Source: Gammaproteobacteria bacterium 50_400_T64
Lineage (GTDB): Bacteria > Pseudomonadota > Gammaproteobacteria > Pseudomonadales > Porticoccaceae
Length of the DNA stretch: 64,000 nucleotides
Assembly: GCA_002162755.1 (NCBI GenBank)
Contig: MAAS01000029.1
Coordinates: forward strand, 1-64,000
Reading direction: 5' to 3'
A model generated the notes under the pieces. The model saw only the letters and a program-made list of their open reading frames with translations. It did no database searches and was not told the DNA's origin. A program made the position numbers and the translations under genes. This document shows, in pieces, positions 23,549 through 32,071 of this stretch (position 1 is the first letter of the stretch; each line of letters starts with the position of its first letter).

Positions 23549-25627
23549 ATGACGACGATAAGCACCGAATCCCCCTTTCATCGCGGTGAACAAATTTTGC
23601 AGCAGCGACTGGGTGTGCGGGACAAAATGGAGCGCTTTGGACGCCAGGTCATTCGCGATCAACTGCCGGCGCAGCATCGCGACTTTTACGCGGAGTTGCC
23701 CTTTATCTTTGCCGGCCATGCCGATAACGAGGGCTGGCCCTGGGCTTCCATTCTGTTTAATGCCCCAGGTTTTATTGCCAGCAATGATGCCCGCAAGCTG
23801 CAAATTAAAGCCGCGCCGGTGGCGGGTGATCCCCTGGCCGCTGCATGGCAGGCGGGAACGCATCTGGGGCTTTTGGGGATAGAGCTAACAACGCGTCGTC
23901 GCAATCGTCTGGCGGCACACATTACCGGGGTAACGAATGAAGGCATTGAGCTGGGTGTCGATCAGGCCTTTGGCAATTGCCCCCAGTACATTCAACACCG
24001 TGAGTTGTTGGCACTAGAGCCGCAGGCTCTACCGGCCCCTGACATTGAAGGTATTAATAGTTTGTCCGCCGAGGCCCGTGCACTGATAGAAAATAGCGAC
24101 ACCTTTTTTGTCGCTAGCTATAAAGAAGCCGATAGTGGCCAGAGCAGTGATGGTGCCGATGTGTCGCACCGCGGTGGCAAGCCGGGCTTTATTCGTGTCG
24201 ATGGCAATACTCTGATTATTCCCGATTATCTCGGCAACAATCACTTTAATACGCTGGGGAATTTTCACGAGACCCCGAAGGCGGGCTTGCTCTTTGTTGA
24301 TTTCGAAGGCGGCCATCTATTGACCTTGACCGGCAGGGTTGAACTGCTGTGGGATAGTGACGAAGCGCAACATTTTGCCGGTGCCGAACGCCTGTGGAAA
24401 TTCCACCTCGACCACGGTTTTTATCAGAAAAATGTCCTGCCACTGCGCTGGCATCTGCATGACTACTCGCCCAATACCTTGCTGACCGGCACCTGGCCTG
24501 AGGCAAAGGCCTTGGAGCAGGCGGAGCAACAGCGCGAGCAGTGGCGGCTCTATAAGGTGCAACGAGTGGTGGATGAAAGTTGCGATATTCGCTCCTTCTA
24601 TTTACAGGCCCAGGGTCATCAGCAATTGACCTTCGAGCCCGGCCAGTTTTTAACCCTGCGGGCGATGGTAGAGGGTAAGCCACTTATCCGTACCTATACG
24701 TTGTCGAGTGCGCCGGGGGATGAGTGCTATCGCATCAGTGTAAAGCGCGAAGTGGGTAGCAGCGATAGGCCGGAGGGCTTAATGTCGAATTATTTACATC
24801 GTCATTTGGCGGTTGGTGATGTGCTGGAAGCGAAGTCGCCGCGGGGTGGTTTTAGTTTTGATGCCAGCGAGTCGCGGCCGGCGGTATTACTATCGGCGGG
24901 CATTGGTATAACGCCCATGTTGTCGATGGCCCGGCATACTCTGAACGAAGGTATTCGCACCCGCAGCATGCGCCAGCTGACACTCATTAATACGGCACGG
25001 GATCAAAGCCAGCGCGGTTTTTTTGCCGAATTCGATGACATTACTGAGCAGTCAAATGGGCAGATTCGCAATTACTGGGCCCTAACGCAGCCCGGTAAAG
25101 CATCACGGCCGGGGCGTGACTATCATCATCGGGGCCGTGTGACCGAAGAGCTATTGCAGGCCGTACTGCCGCTGGACGATTATGATTTTTACCTGTGTGG
25201 CCCCGGCGCGTTTATGCAAACCCTGTATGACCAGCTGCGCGCTCTGGGAGTGCAAGATGGGCGTATCTTTGCCGAAGCCTTTGGGCCCGCCGCACTGGTG
25301 CGTGCGAGTGATCAGCCCAGCACGGTATTTGTGCCTCAGGCGGCAGCGGGTGAAGCCGTGGTTGAGTTTGTCGATGCGAAAGTCGAGCAAGCCTGGTCGA
25401 CAGGTGATGGCAGTTTATTAGACTTTGCCGAAGCTCACGGCCTGAACCCCGAATTTGGTTGTCGCAGCGGCCAGTGCGGCGCGTGTAAAGTGCCGCTGCT
25501 TGCCGGCAGCGTGAGTTATCAAAGTGAGCCATCGGCGGCGGTGGCTGATAACGAGGTACTGCTGTGTTGCGCCGTGCCTGCTGCCGTTGCGGGCGAGGGT
25601 GTAGTGAAATTAGCGCTACAATTTTAG
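23549..25627 (+). CDS. Three-domain oxidoreductase: PNPOx-like, FNR and 2Fe-2S ferredoxin
   Basis: A 692-aa fusion. I start it at the ATG at 23549 with CGGAGG upstream; the frame continuing back overlaps the GST. Residues ~1-300 are a PNPOx-like FMN split barrel (LPFIFAGHADNEGWPWASILF, GFIRVDGNTLIIPDYLGNNHFNTLGN). The middle is a ferredoxin-NADP reductase module with FAD motif RTYTLSSAPGD and NAD(P) motif AGIGITPMLSMAR. The last ~90 residues are a plant-type ferredoxin with Cys ligands in GCRSGQCGACK plus a later LLCCAVP. Electrons would flow NAD(P)H to FAD to 2Fe-2S. The physiological substrate is unknown; relatives are linked to GST-type stress loci. Confidence 0.92.
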   Translation: MTTISTESPFHRGEQILQQRLGVRDKMERFGRQVIRDQLPAQHRDFYAELPFIFAGHADNEGWPWASILFNAPGFIASNDARKLQIKAAPVAGDPLAAAWQAGTHLGLLGIELTTRRRNRLAAHITGVTNEGIELGVDQAFGNCPQYIQHRELLALEPQALPAPDIEGINSLSAEARALIENSDTFFVASYKEADSGQSSDGADVSHRGGKPGFIRVDGNTLIIPDYLGNNHFNTLGNFHETPKAGLLFVDFEGGHLLTLTGRVELLWDSDEAQHFAGAERLWKFHLDHGFYQKNVLPLRWHLHDYSPNTLLTGTWPEAKALEQAEQQREQWRLYKVQRVVDESCDIRSFYLQAQGHQQLTFEPGQFLTLRAMVEGKPLIRTYTLSSAPGDECYRISVKREVGSSDRPEGLMSNYLHRHLAVGDVLEAKSPRGGFSFDASESRPAVLLSAGIGITPMLSMARHTLNEGIRTRSMRQLTLINTARDQSQRGFFAEFDDITEQSNGQIRNYWALTQPGKASRPGRDYHHRGRVTEELLQAVLPLDDYDFYLCGPGAFMQTLYDQLRALGVQDGRIFAEAFGPAALVRASDQPSTVFVPQAAAGEAVVEFVDAKVEQAWSTGDGSLLDFAEAHGLNPEFGCRSGQCGACKVPLLAGSVSYQSEPSAAVADNEVLLCCAVPAAVAGEGVVKLALQF

Positions 25628-25717
25628 TGAGATGGGCGTGTCACTCATTATTTTAATACGGCCTTTTAACAACAGATTTTAGTTTAAACTTTGTAGCAAC
25701 ATTGAGAGGAATTGAGA

Positions 25718-26197
25718 ATGACTATAAACCAGGAAATAAAAAAACCGGTGCCACCCTTTAGCCGCGAGGAGGCAGAGCAAAAGGTGAGAATGGCGGAGGA
25801 CGCATGGAACTCGCGTACGCCGGAGAAAATTGCTCTGGCCTATACCGAAAATAGTCGCTGGCGTAACCGCGATGAATTTATCGAGGGTCGCCAGCAAATA
25901 GTGGCTTTTTTACAGGGCAAGTGGGCGCGGGAGTTAGAGTATCGTTTGATTAAAGAGCTCTGGTCCTATGACGGCAACCGCATTGCCGTGCGCTTTGCCT
26001 ATGAATGGCACGATGGCGACAACAACTGGTTTCGTTCCTATGGCAATGAAAACTGGCAGTTTAGTGCTGCAGGCCTGATGGAATTCCGCCACGCGAGTAT
26101 TAATGACCTGGCTATTACTGAGGCGGATCGTCTGTTTCGCTGGGCCGAGGGTCGACGTCCTGATGACCACGCCAGTTTAAGTGAGCTGGGTTTGTAG
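25718..26197 (+). CDS. DUF1348 / NTF2-like family protein
   Basis: A 159-aa SnoaL/NTF2-fold protein. The ATG at 25718 has GAGAGGA just upstream. Diagnostic segments are [45 protein letters not shown] and [24 protein letters not shown], typical of DUF1348. The reaction, if any, is unknown. It follows the oxidoreductase by 90 bp and may share the transcript. Confidence 0.88.
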   Translation: MTINQEIKKPVPPFSREEAEQKVRMAEDAWNSRTPEKIALAYTENSRWRNRDEFIEGRQQIVAFLQGKWARELEYRLIKELWSYDGNRIAVRFAYEWHDGDNNWFRSYGNENWQFSAAGLMEFRHASINDLAITEADRLFRWAEGRRPDDHASLSELGL

Positions 26198-26270
26198 AGG
26201 GATAGCGGCCTGTTTAATTAGCTGTGTTTAATTTTAAATAATGGATAGGTTTTTCTGAGGGAAAAGAATA

Positions 26271-26609
26271 ATGGATAATTTGTATTATTATCGCGCGCGC
26301 GTGACCAAGGTTTATGATGGCGATACCATTACGGTTGATATTGATTTGGGTTTTCATGTCGGGCTGAAAAGTGAAAAAATTCGACTTTTTCGTATTAATA
26401 CCCCAGAAGTGCGCGGCCCGGAAAGGGAGCAGGGGCTTATTTCTAGAGACTGGCTGCGAGAGCGGGTTTTAGATAAAGAGATTGTCCTTAGAACCTACAA
26501 AGATAAAAAGGGAAAGTACGGGCGTTGGCTAGCGGATGTTTTGATGGACGATGTGTGTATCAACGACGAGTTGGTGGAAAAGGGACTGGCGGTTTATCAC
26601 GACTACTAG
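26271..26609 (+). CDS. Staphylococcal-nuclease-like (SNase) protein
   Basis: A 112-aa thermonuclease-fold protein. The catalytic set of SNase is visible: R38, E46 (spaced eight residues apart as in SNase R35/E43) and R85 in YGRW, with acidic calcium ligands in DGDTI near residue 17. There is no signal peptide, unlike most secreted nucleases, so either it acts inside the cell or export uses another route. It is preceded by GAGGGAAA. The compact size is just the core domain. Its relation to neighbours is unclear. Confidence 0.88.
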   Translation: MDNLYYYRARVTKVYDGDTITVDIDLGFHVGLKSEKIRLFRINTPEVRGPEREQGLISRDWLRERVLDKEIVLRTYKDKKGKYGRWLADVLMDDVCINDELVEKGLAVYHDY

Positions 26610-26717
26610 GTTTTATTTAAAGTAGGACTGTTCTGAATACGGGCCGCTCTGAATAGCGGGGTTTAAGCATCGGGCCTTTTTTATAAGGCCTTTATGCATA
26701 AACCCCGTTTGACTTTA

Positions 26718-27557
26718 TTAATCGAGGCGATTAATAAAGTCGATAACTGCATCAGAAAAAACCGTGTTCTGATCACCGGCAACCATATGCGAGGCTTCTT
26801 TTACGTCGATAAATTCAGCGTGACTAACGGCCTCGCGAAACTGCTGTACGCCTTCTGCACTGACGACATCCGATTTCTCACCGCGTACCAACAGAGTTGG
26901 GACTTTTAGGTTTTCGGCTGCGGCGAGAAGGCGTACGGAGCGTTGCTCTAAACCTTCCCCCAGTGCGCTGCTTACCATTTTTGGATCCCAGTGCCAGATA
27001 TAACGGCCACTGTCATTTTGGCGAACATTTTTACGAATGCCTTCAAGGTTGGTGGTGCGCTCGCGTCCTGTGTATGCCGCAATGGCTTCGGCAATCTCTT
27101 CCAGAGTGTCATAGCCTTCGGGCTTGGCGGTCATAAAATTAACGATGCGTGATACGCCTTTTTGTTCAACCTTTGGGGTGACATCGACCAAAATTAGCGA
27201 GCGTAGAAGGCCGGGGTTTTCTCCTTCCGCTGCCAGAGCTGTAATGCCGCCCTTGGATGCGCCGACAACGACAGGGGGTCGGTCGAGTTGTTCTGCGATA
27301 GCGGTAAGGTCGCGAACAAAACCGTCAGTGGTGTAATCACCTTCAGGGCACCAGTCGGAGTCACCGTGGCCACGGGAGTCAATATTGATGACGTGCCAGC
27401 CTTCACTGGCCACTTTATGTGCTGTTTCACCCCATGAGTGCCGTGTTTGTCCGCCGCCGTGTAAAAAGATAATGGGCGGGTGAGTGGGGTCGCCGTAGGC
27501 AACGCCTCGGCTGACAAGGCCATCGCTAGCTTCATATTTTACGTCGATAATTTTCAT
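26718..27557 (-). CDS. Alpha/beta hydrolase, 279 aa
   Basis: A soluble alpha/beta hydrolase. HGGGQTRHSW near residue 33 forms the oxyanion hole, DSRGHGDSDW lies near 60, and the nucleophile elbow is GASKGG with S101. The acid is likely in LVRGEKSDVV and the His in EASHMVAGDQN near the C-terminus. The set resembles bromoperoxidase/esterase-type members. It converges with the nuclease gene. The substrate is unknown. Confidence 0.9.
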   Translation of the reverse strand: MKIIDVKYEASDGLVSRGVAYGDPTHPPIIFLHGGGQTRHSWGETAHKVASEGWHVINIDSRGHGDSDWCPEGDYTTDGFVRDLTAIAEQLDRPPVVVGASKGGITALAAEGENPGLLRSLILVDVTPKVEQKGVSRIVNFMTAKPEGYDTLEEIAEAIAAYTGRERTTNLEGIRKNVRQNDSGRYIWHWDPKMVSSALGEGLEQRSVRLLAAAENLKVPTLLVRGEKSDVVSAEGVQQFREAVSHAEFIDVKEASHMVAGDQNTVFSDAVIDFINRLD

Positions 27558-27801
27558 TGAGTATTCCTGATAGTAAGAGTGAGTAAAGTGGGTGTCGGAA
27601 AGCCGCTTGCTTCCCGTTAAGAATTTTTTTCATACGATGGTTTTCCGTCCTGTAGCTGTAAAGCTGTCGGCTGGATTATCGTTATGAATGAGAGCTGGTA
27701 CAGGCGGTGACTGGCTTATGTAGGCTTGCTACTGGGGGGCGAGAGGCGTACTGACTCGCTACAATTTGAGGCTGAGTCTAGCAAAATGACCCGGGGCTAA
27801 C
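27558..27801. other. Intergenic region, no gene seen
   Basis: Upstream DNA of the hydrolase at 26718, followed by a strong hairpin. Nothing coding or repeated is supported here. Confidence 0.6.
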
Positions 27802-27840
27802 AATAAAGGGGCTTGCCAGATTCAGGCAAGCCCCTTTATT
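27802..27840. terminator. Strong bidirectional terminator ending the GTPase cluster
   Basis: Perfect 16-bp stem, 27802-27817 with 27825-27840, 7-nt loop. It lies 63 bp beyond the stop of the last cluster gene (minus strand). Confidence 0.88.
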
Positions 27841-27902
27841 ACGTGGGTATATCTACGATTATTTTTCTTTGTGGTTTGACAGGTTGGCTACCTTCAATGG
27901 CG

Positions 27903-28655
27903 CTATTCTTTTGGTGCAAGGGTGTCCATTAGGTCAATCATAAACTCCGCTTCCTCCTTGTCCATCGGCTCCCAGTGGCTAATGCCCAGGTCATCGAGTA
28001 TTTTTTTACCTTTCTCTGTGTTGTGCATATCGGTAAGAAAAGCGGCAAGTGCGTCGTGGTGTTCCGCTAATTGTGGGCCGAGAAGTATGGCGTGGTGAAT
28101 GAGCTGGATTTGACTGCTGACCAGTGGCTTTAGCTGTTTTGCCACCAAGGGAGATAGTTCGTTAAAAGCCTCGGTGAGCATAAAGCCGACATCGGCCTTG
28201 CCGTTGATAAGAGCTTTGGCGACACAAATATAGGTGTCACATTCAAGTGTTTGGGCTGATTGAGGTGTGATGTCAGCCGGTTCAAGCAGAATCATGCCGA
28301 TATTGTCGACATCTCTAGCGTGAGTTTTGGCGATGGTTGCCGATACGTCAAGATCGGGTATGACATTGATCCCCCCTTCGGCAGCGGTGACAACGATAGC
28401 TTCATCGGGTTTGGCATGGGGTTTCGCTACGGGGATAAAGCCTTTGTCACGTACTAAACGCGAGATGTCGTAGGGATTAGCGTAAATAATGTCAACTTTA
28501 TCGGCATCAATCGCCTCTAGTTGCTCATCAAAGCCCTGGTGTATTTCAAAGTGTATGCCTGTGTCGAGCTGGTGTTGTAACCAGGTGTTGAAAATAAACC
28601 AGCCGGATAAGAGGTCTGGTTTGAAGTCTGGGCTGACCGCTAAATTATAGGTCAT
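27903..28655 (-). CDS. PhnD-like substrate-binding-fold protein without signal peptide
   Basis: A 250-aa protein with the PhnD/phosphonate-type periplasmic-binding fold. Typical parts are LAVSPDFKPDLL at the start, the DKVDIIYANPYD segment and LINGKADVGFM. It starts directly at MTYNLAV with no signal peptide or lipobox, so it should remain in the cytoplasm, and no ABC permease or ATPase is nearby. It is the last of seven genes with a GTPase, roadblock and PAS proteins. It may therefore act as a cytosolic ligand sensor feeding the switch, which is inference. Confidence 0.8.
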   Translation of the reverse strand: MTYNLAVSPDFKPDLLSGWFIFNTWLQHQLDTGIHFEIHQGFDEQLEAIDADKVDIIYANPYDISRLVRDKGFIPVAKPHAKPDEAIVVTAAEGGINVIPDLDVSATIAKTHARDVDNIGMILLEPADITPQSAQTLECDTYICVAKALINGKADVGFMLTEAFNELSPLVAKQLKPLVSSQIQLIHHAILLGPQLAEHHDALAAFLTDMHNTEKGKKILDDLGISHWEPMDKEEAEFMIDLMDTLAPKE

Positions 28656-28684
28656 GGATTTCTCCTGAAACTATCGCTGTTAAG

Positions 28685-29161
28685 TTAGTTGAGCATTTCA
28701 CGGTAGAGCTTTTTACACTCTTCGATTTTTGTCTTTGACGGTTCGCGGCGTACAGAGGTGTAGCCCTGCACAACGCCTTCGCGAATGTTGGGGATAGCGG
28801 TAGCATAGACCCAGTAAAAGCCGCCATCTTTCCTGAGGTTTTTAACGTAGCCGTACCACTTATTACCTGCTTGCAAGGTTTGCCATAGATCGGCAAAAGC
28901 GGCAGCAGGCATATCGGGGTGGCGTAAAAGGGCGTGGGGTGAGCCGATAATTTCATCCAGACTGTAACCGGACATGGTGACAAAAGACTCATTTGCCGCA
29001 GTGATCGTACCATTGATATCGGTTTGTGAAACGACCAGGCAGCCAGCAGGAAAGTCGGTTTCTTGCTGGGTGACCAGTACTTTTCGAGAAGATCCATCGG
29101 AAAGAGATTGGTTGATCTCTTCGTAGTCGCCGACAATGTCATCTATTTGCATATCTTGCAT
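28685..29161 (-). CDS. Aer-like PAS domain protein
   Basis: A 158-aa single PAS domain protein. The pattern SQTDINGTITAANESFVTMSGYS, then RHPDMPAAAFADLW and KNLRKDGGFYWVYATAIP, is that of FAD-binding Aer/MCP-type PAS domains. It has no transmembrane, HAMP, methyl-accepting or kinase part, so it can only signal by protein contact. It is the sixth of seven genes in the cluster. A redox or energy input to the GTPase/roadblock pair is a reasonable inference. Confidence 0.85.
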   Translation of the reverse strand: MQDMQIDDIVGDYEEINQSLSDGSSRKVLVTQQETDFPAGCLVVSQTDINGTITAANESFVTMSGYSLDEIIGSPHALLRHPDMPAAAFADLWQTLQAGNKWYGYVKNLRKDGGFYWVYATAIPNIREGVVQGYTSVRREPSKTKIEECKKLYREMLN

Positions 29162-29197
29162 GGGGAAACCTCGCTGATGGTCATCGTATGGGCTGGG

Positions 29198-29560
29198 TTA
29201 GAGCATTTCAGAGATGCTTTCAGCCGCGCGTTTTACATCGAGAAAGATGAGCCCTAATTTGGCTTTGGGTTTTGCCAGTACGGTGACTACGGCATCGGGT
29301 CCGGCGTAAGTCATTAGTACAAAACCTTTGTCACCTTTAATGAGTACTTGGTCGAGCTTGCCCCTGCCGAGTTCTTCGGCACTGCGATCGCCGAGTGAAA
29401 GCATGGCTGCACTCATAGCGCCAACGCGGTCTTCATCCATTTCCTGGGGCAGCATAGAAGCAATGGTTAGACCGTCGGTAGAGATGACTGCCGAGGCATC
29501 AATATCGGCTGAAGTGCCGTTGAGCTCGGATAAAATCGAAGTAAGCATATTGTCGCGCAT
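29198..29560 (-). CDS. Roadblock/LC7 domain protein (MglB-like)
   Basis: A 120-aa roadblock/LC7 protein. AAGGAG lies nine bases before the ATG ending at 29560. The fold shows in SADIDASAVISTDGLTIASML, DRVGAMSAAMLSLGDRSAEEL and the strands DQVLIKGDKGFVLMTYAG and AVVTVLAKPKAKLGLIFLDV. MglB-type members are GAPs or exchange factors for small Ras-like GTPases such as MglA, and such a GTPase is encoded two genes upstream. It likely homodimerises and regulates that GTPase. Confidence 0.9.
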   Translation of the reverse strand: MRDNMLTSILSELNGTSADIDASAVISTDGLTIASMLPQEMDEDRVGAMSAAMLSLGDRSAEELGRGKLDQVLIKGDKGFVLMTYAGPDAVVTVLAKPKAKLGLIFLDVKRAAESISEML

Positions 29561-29587
29561 TAGGTGTATCTCCTTAAGTTGGGCAAT

Positions 29588-30271
29588 TTAGCCCGTGGTT
29601 TTGTGTTGCATTGAAAATGCACTGAGGTCAGTGCTGTTGGTTCTTGATGCATAACGGGTGTGTAATAACCAGACAAGTTGGGCAAATTCAGGGCGTTCAA
29701 ATTGCGGCATGCCGATAATGATGAGGTTGAATGTCTCTTTGTCGATACGTAGTGGCCAGAAAGATATCTGGCCGAAACCGCCAGCATCAACCAGGGCCCA
29801 GTTGCTGGCGTTGAATTTAAGATTGCCCTGCAGCAAACCCTGGTGTCGATCAGAAAGAAGGGATAGATCGGCGCTTAATGCAGAAAGCTCTTCGGCTGTT
29901 TCGTGGGGAATGCCGACGGCAGAGATATAAAAGCCCAGGCCATCGGCAAGTAGAATTTTGCTGTTTGCAGATAGGGGTTGAAGTATGTCGGGTAAAATAT
30001 CTTCGAGTTTACCCGTATCAATAGAGGGTGCTGTTTCAAGACATTCTAGCCAGTGAAGGCTTTCCATGCGTGTGATAATTTTATTGGCTGCAGGCATATC
30101 TATTGCAGCCCATTCGTCGATTAATTCGGCGCTGATGGCAGGGCATGAGTGGTAACCCAGTACGCTTTTTAAAATCTTGCTAGCAGGATCGCTACCATCG
30201 CTTGTGATGCAATGGTAGGCCCCCGCTGGGGTGATATGCAGGTGCTTTCCTTCGAAAGAGGGGCTATTCAT
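29588..30271 (-). CDS. Unknown protein between GTPase and roadblock genes, 227 aa
   Basis: I do not recognise a family with certainty. The N-terminal third is short helical segments (SKILKSVLGYHSCPAIS), the middle has AVGIPHETAEELSALSADLSLLSDRHQGLLQG, and a strand-rich part follows. The second half could be a divergent roadblock-like domain (alternating hydrophobic strands with a helix containing ELSALSADLSLLSDR), but the match is weak. It overlaps the GTPase gene by 8 bp, so translation is coupled and a direct complex with the GTPase is likely. Confidence 0.75.
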   Translation of the reverse strand: MNSPSFEGKHLHITPAGAYHCITSDGSDPASKILKSVLGYHSCPAISAELIDEWAAIDMPAANKIITRMESLHWLECLETAPSIDTGKLEDILPDILQPLSANSKILLADGLGFYISAVGIPHETAEELSALSADLSLLSDRHQGLLQGNLKFNASNWALVDAGGFGQISFWPLRIDKETFNLIIIGMPQFERPEFAQLVWLLHTRYASRTNSTDLSAFSMQHKTTG

Positions 30272-30815
30272 TATCTGTACCTACCCCGGGGTCAATTGAG
30301 AAAAGAAGGGCCTGCACTAGCATTGCAACATCACTGTATTCACGGGCATCCACCTGAAAAACAGGGACGTTAATATTGATGTCTTTCAATGCTTGGTGAT
30401 AATTGGAAATGCGAGGGTAGGATCGCAAGTCGGTTCGAGTAATGCCGATACTAAGCGCGGTTTTATCAATGTAGTCTTTGAAGCTATTAATGAAAAACAG
30501 TAGGTCTTTAATGGGATCTTTGCGGGTATTGTCTATCAACATAACTAAACCCAGTCCGCCACTAGTGAGAATGTCCCACATGAAATTAAAACGTTCCTGC
30601 CCGGGTGTACCATAAAGATGTATTTTTTCATTGCCATCGAGATTCATGGTGCCGTAGTCCATGGCGACAGTTGTTTCACGCTTCCTCTTCTTTGTCATAT
30701 CTGAGGCCGACTCATTGGTTGAAATCGGCGGTGTATCACTCAGGGTCTGTATAGCCGTTGTTTTTCCAGCACCCACGGGTCCACTAAAAATAATTTTTAA
30801 ATTGTTACTGACCAT
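30264..30815 (-). CDS. Small Ras-like GTPase (MglA/Arf-type)
   Basis: A 183-aa single-domain GTPase. The P-loop is G12-PVGAGKT19, the switch II motif is GTPGQERF (69-76), in place of the usual DTAGQ, and the base-recognition motif is TRTD (126-129) instead of NKxD. A basic insert DMTKKRKRETTVAMDYG covers the switch I region. This is the core of the cluster; with the roadblock protein it resembles MglA-MglB. No flagellar, pilus or gliding gene is nearby, so its output is unknown. It overlaps the next gene by 8 bp. Confidence 0.88.
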   Translation of the reverse strand: MVSNNLKIIFSGPVGAGKTTAIQTLSDTPPISTNESASDMTKKRKRETTVAMDYGTMNLDGNEKIHLYGTPGQERFNFMWDILTSGGLGLVMLIDNTRKDPIKDLLFFINSFKDYIDKTALSIGITRTDLRSYPRISNYHQALKDININVPVFQVDAREYSDVAMLVQALLFSIDPGVGTDNE

Positions 30816-30835
30816 AAGAACTCTCTGAGATACTT

Positions 30836-32038
30836 TTATTGAGCATTATTTTGTTTTTGAATAGAGTTATCGGCTTGCGACTTCCGCGTGATGTGCTTGA
30901 ATATCTTGCGTAAAATGGAACGAGATTGGCTAACCGGTTTGTCGACGGGTTTAAACAGGCTGTCGACCTGGCGTCGCGCATTAGATGATAAATTCAAAGT
31001 ATGGGCGGCGCTGTAAAAACCGAACACGTAGCGTTGAGGAATCTGTAGTTTTTCGGCGACATGGCATAGCGTATCTGGCGCTGAAATTAACAGGGCTGCG
31101 ATTCGAGGTGCGTGGGGAATGTTGTCTAATCGGGTTAAATTTGGCCAATGAGCAAGGTAAACAGGTACGGATAGATCGGTGTCTTCAGGTATGCGACCTC
31201 GTGAAGACCAAAGCGTTATTTTCCATAGGAAAGTATCGATGTCGCTGCAGTTATCATCTGTGTCTTTGTTGGACTGGAAATGTGACACCTTGTCCTTTAG
31301 GTGCTCAACACCCAGATGTTTAAATTGCGCTTTGTTGTTGGTTTCAAGCAAGCAGATGGGGCGAAAAATGCGCTCAGGTGTTGTCGTATAGACTTTGGAA
31401 TTACTCGGGTCAATAATAATGCTTATGCCAAGAGCGGTTACCTGTATTGCGCAATTGTTTTGTTTGGCAATGTGGTAGCCCTCTATAACAGCACCCTGAA
31501 ACATCTTTTTTGGGTGATAGGTTACTTTGGTAATATCTTTACTGTTTTTGGTGCTTATATCTTCGTTGTCGCCAAAAAATCCGGTGTCGTCATTTGCTCC
31601 AATATGCCTGCCTGCTAGCGCGCTTCTATTCTTGTTGAACTGCCTGCTGTTTTCTCTCGCTATTAAATCGTTTGTCTTATTTGTGTTGTCCGCTACGATA
31701 TCTTTGCTTTCTTTGCTAGGTTCTACTTTGGCGAAGCTGTCTAGTATTGCTATAAGTGAGGCGCTATTGATTGGTTTTTTAATATGGGGGAGGTTTAGCT
31801 TGTTATTGTCTGCAATTGATAGGCAGACAAATTTGTTTTTCGGGTTTATTAGCTGCTGTTCTTTTAGTGCATTGTTGCTTCCAGGAACGTCAATATCCAC
31901 CAATGTTATGTTGGCATCGTTGTGGCTTTCACATAACACATAGCGACCTTTGCAGGTTTTTTTGAAGAAAAACTCAAAAGTTTTTATCGATCTTAAATTC
32001 AGACCTATAGCTGATATGTTTGTTGTGTTGTCCTTCAC
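30836..32038 (-). CDS. Pseudo-receiver protein of unknown output, 400 aa
   Basis: The first ~100 residues look like a response-regulator receiver: LVDIDVPG (D48/D50, where the phospho-Asp would sit) and the lysine-proline signature KKPINSASLIAIL at 87-99. The usual acidic pair near the N-terminus is missing, so it may not be phosphorylated. A low-complexity Asn/Asp/Lys linker (100-170) leads to a second domain with FLWKITLWSSRGRIPED and APRIAALLISAPDTLCHVAEKLQIPQRYVFGFYSAAHTL, which I cannot assign. Base use is AT-richer than the flanking core. It is the second gene of the cluster. Confidence 0.75.
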   Translation of the reverse strand: MKDNTTNISAIGLNLRSIKTFEFFFKKTCKGRYVLCESHNDANITLVDIDVPGSNNALKEQQLINPKNKFVCLSIADNNKLNLPHIKKPINSASLIAILDSFAKVEPSKESKDIVADNTNKTNDLIARENSRQFNKNRSALAGRHIGANDDTGFFGDNEDISTKNSKDITKVTYHPKKMFQGAVIEGYHIAKQNNCAIQVTALGISIIIDPSNSKVYTTTPERIFRPICLLETNNKAQFKHLGVEHLKDKVSHFQSNKDTDDNCSDIDTFLWKITLWSSRGRIPEDTDLSVPVYLAHWPNLTRLDNIPHAPRIAALLISAPDTLCHVAEKLQIPQRYVFGFYSAAHTLNLSSNARRQVDSLFKPVDKPVSQSRSILRKIFKHITRKSQADNSIQKQNNAQ

Positions 32039-32071
32039 TAGTTTTCCTTTCTATATTTTGGCAGTTGGCAC

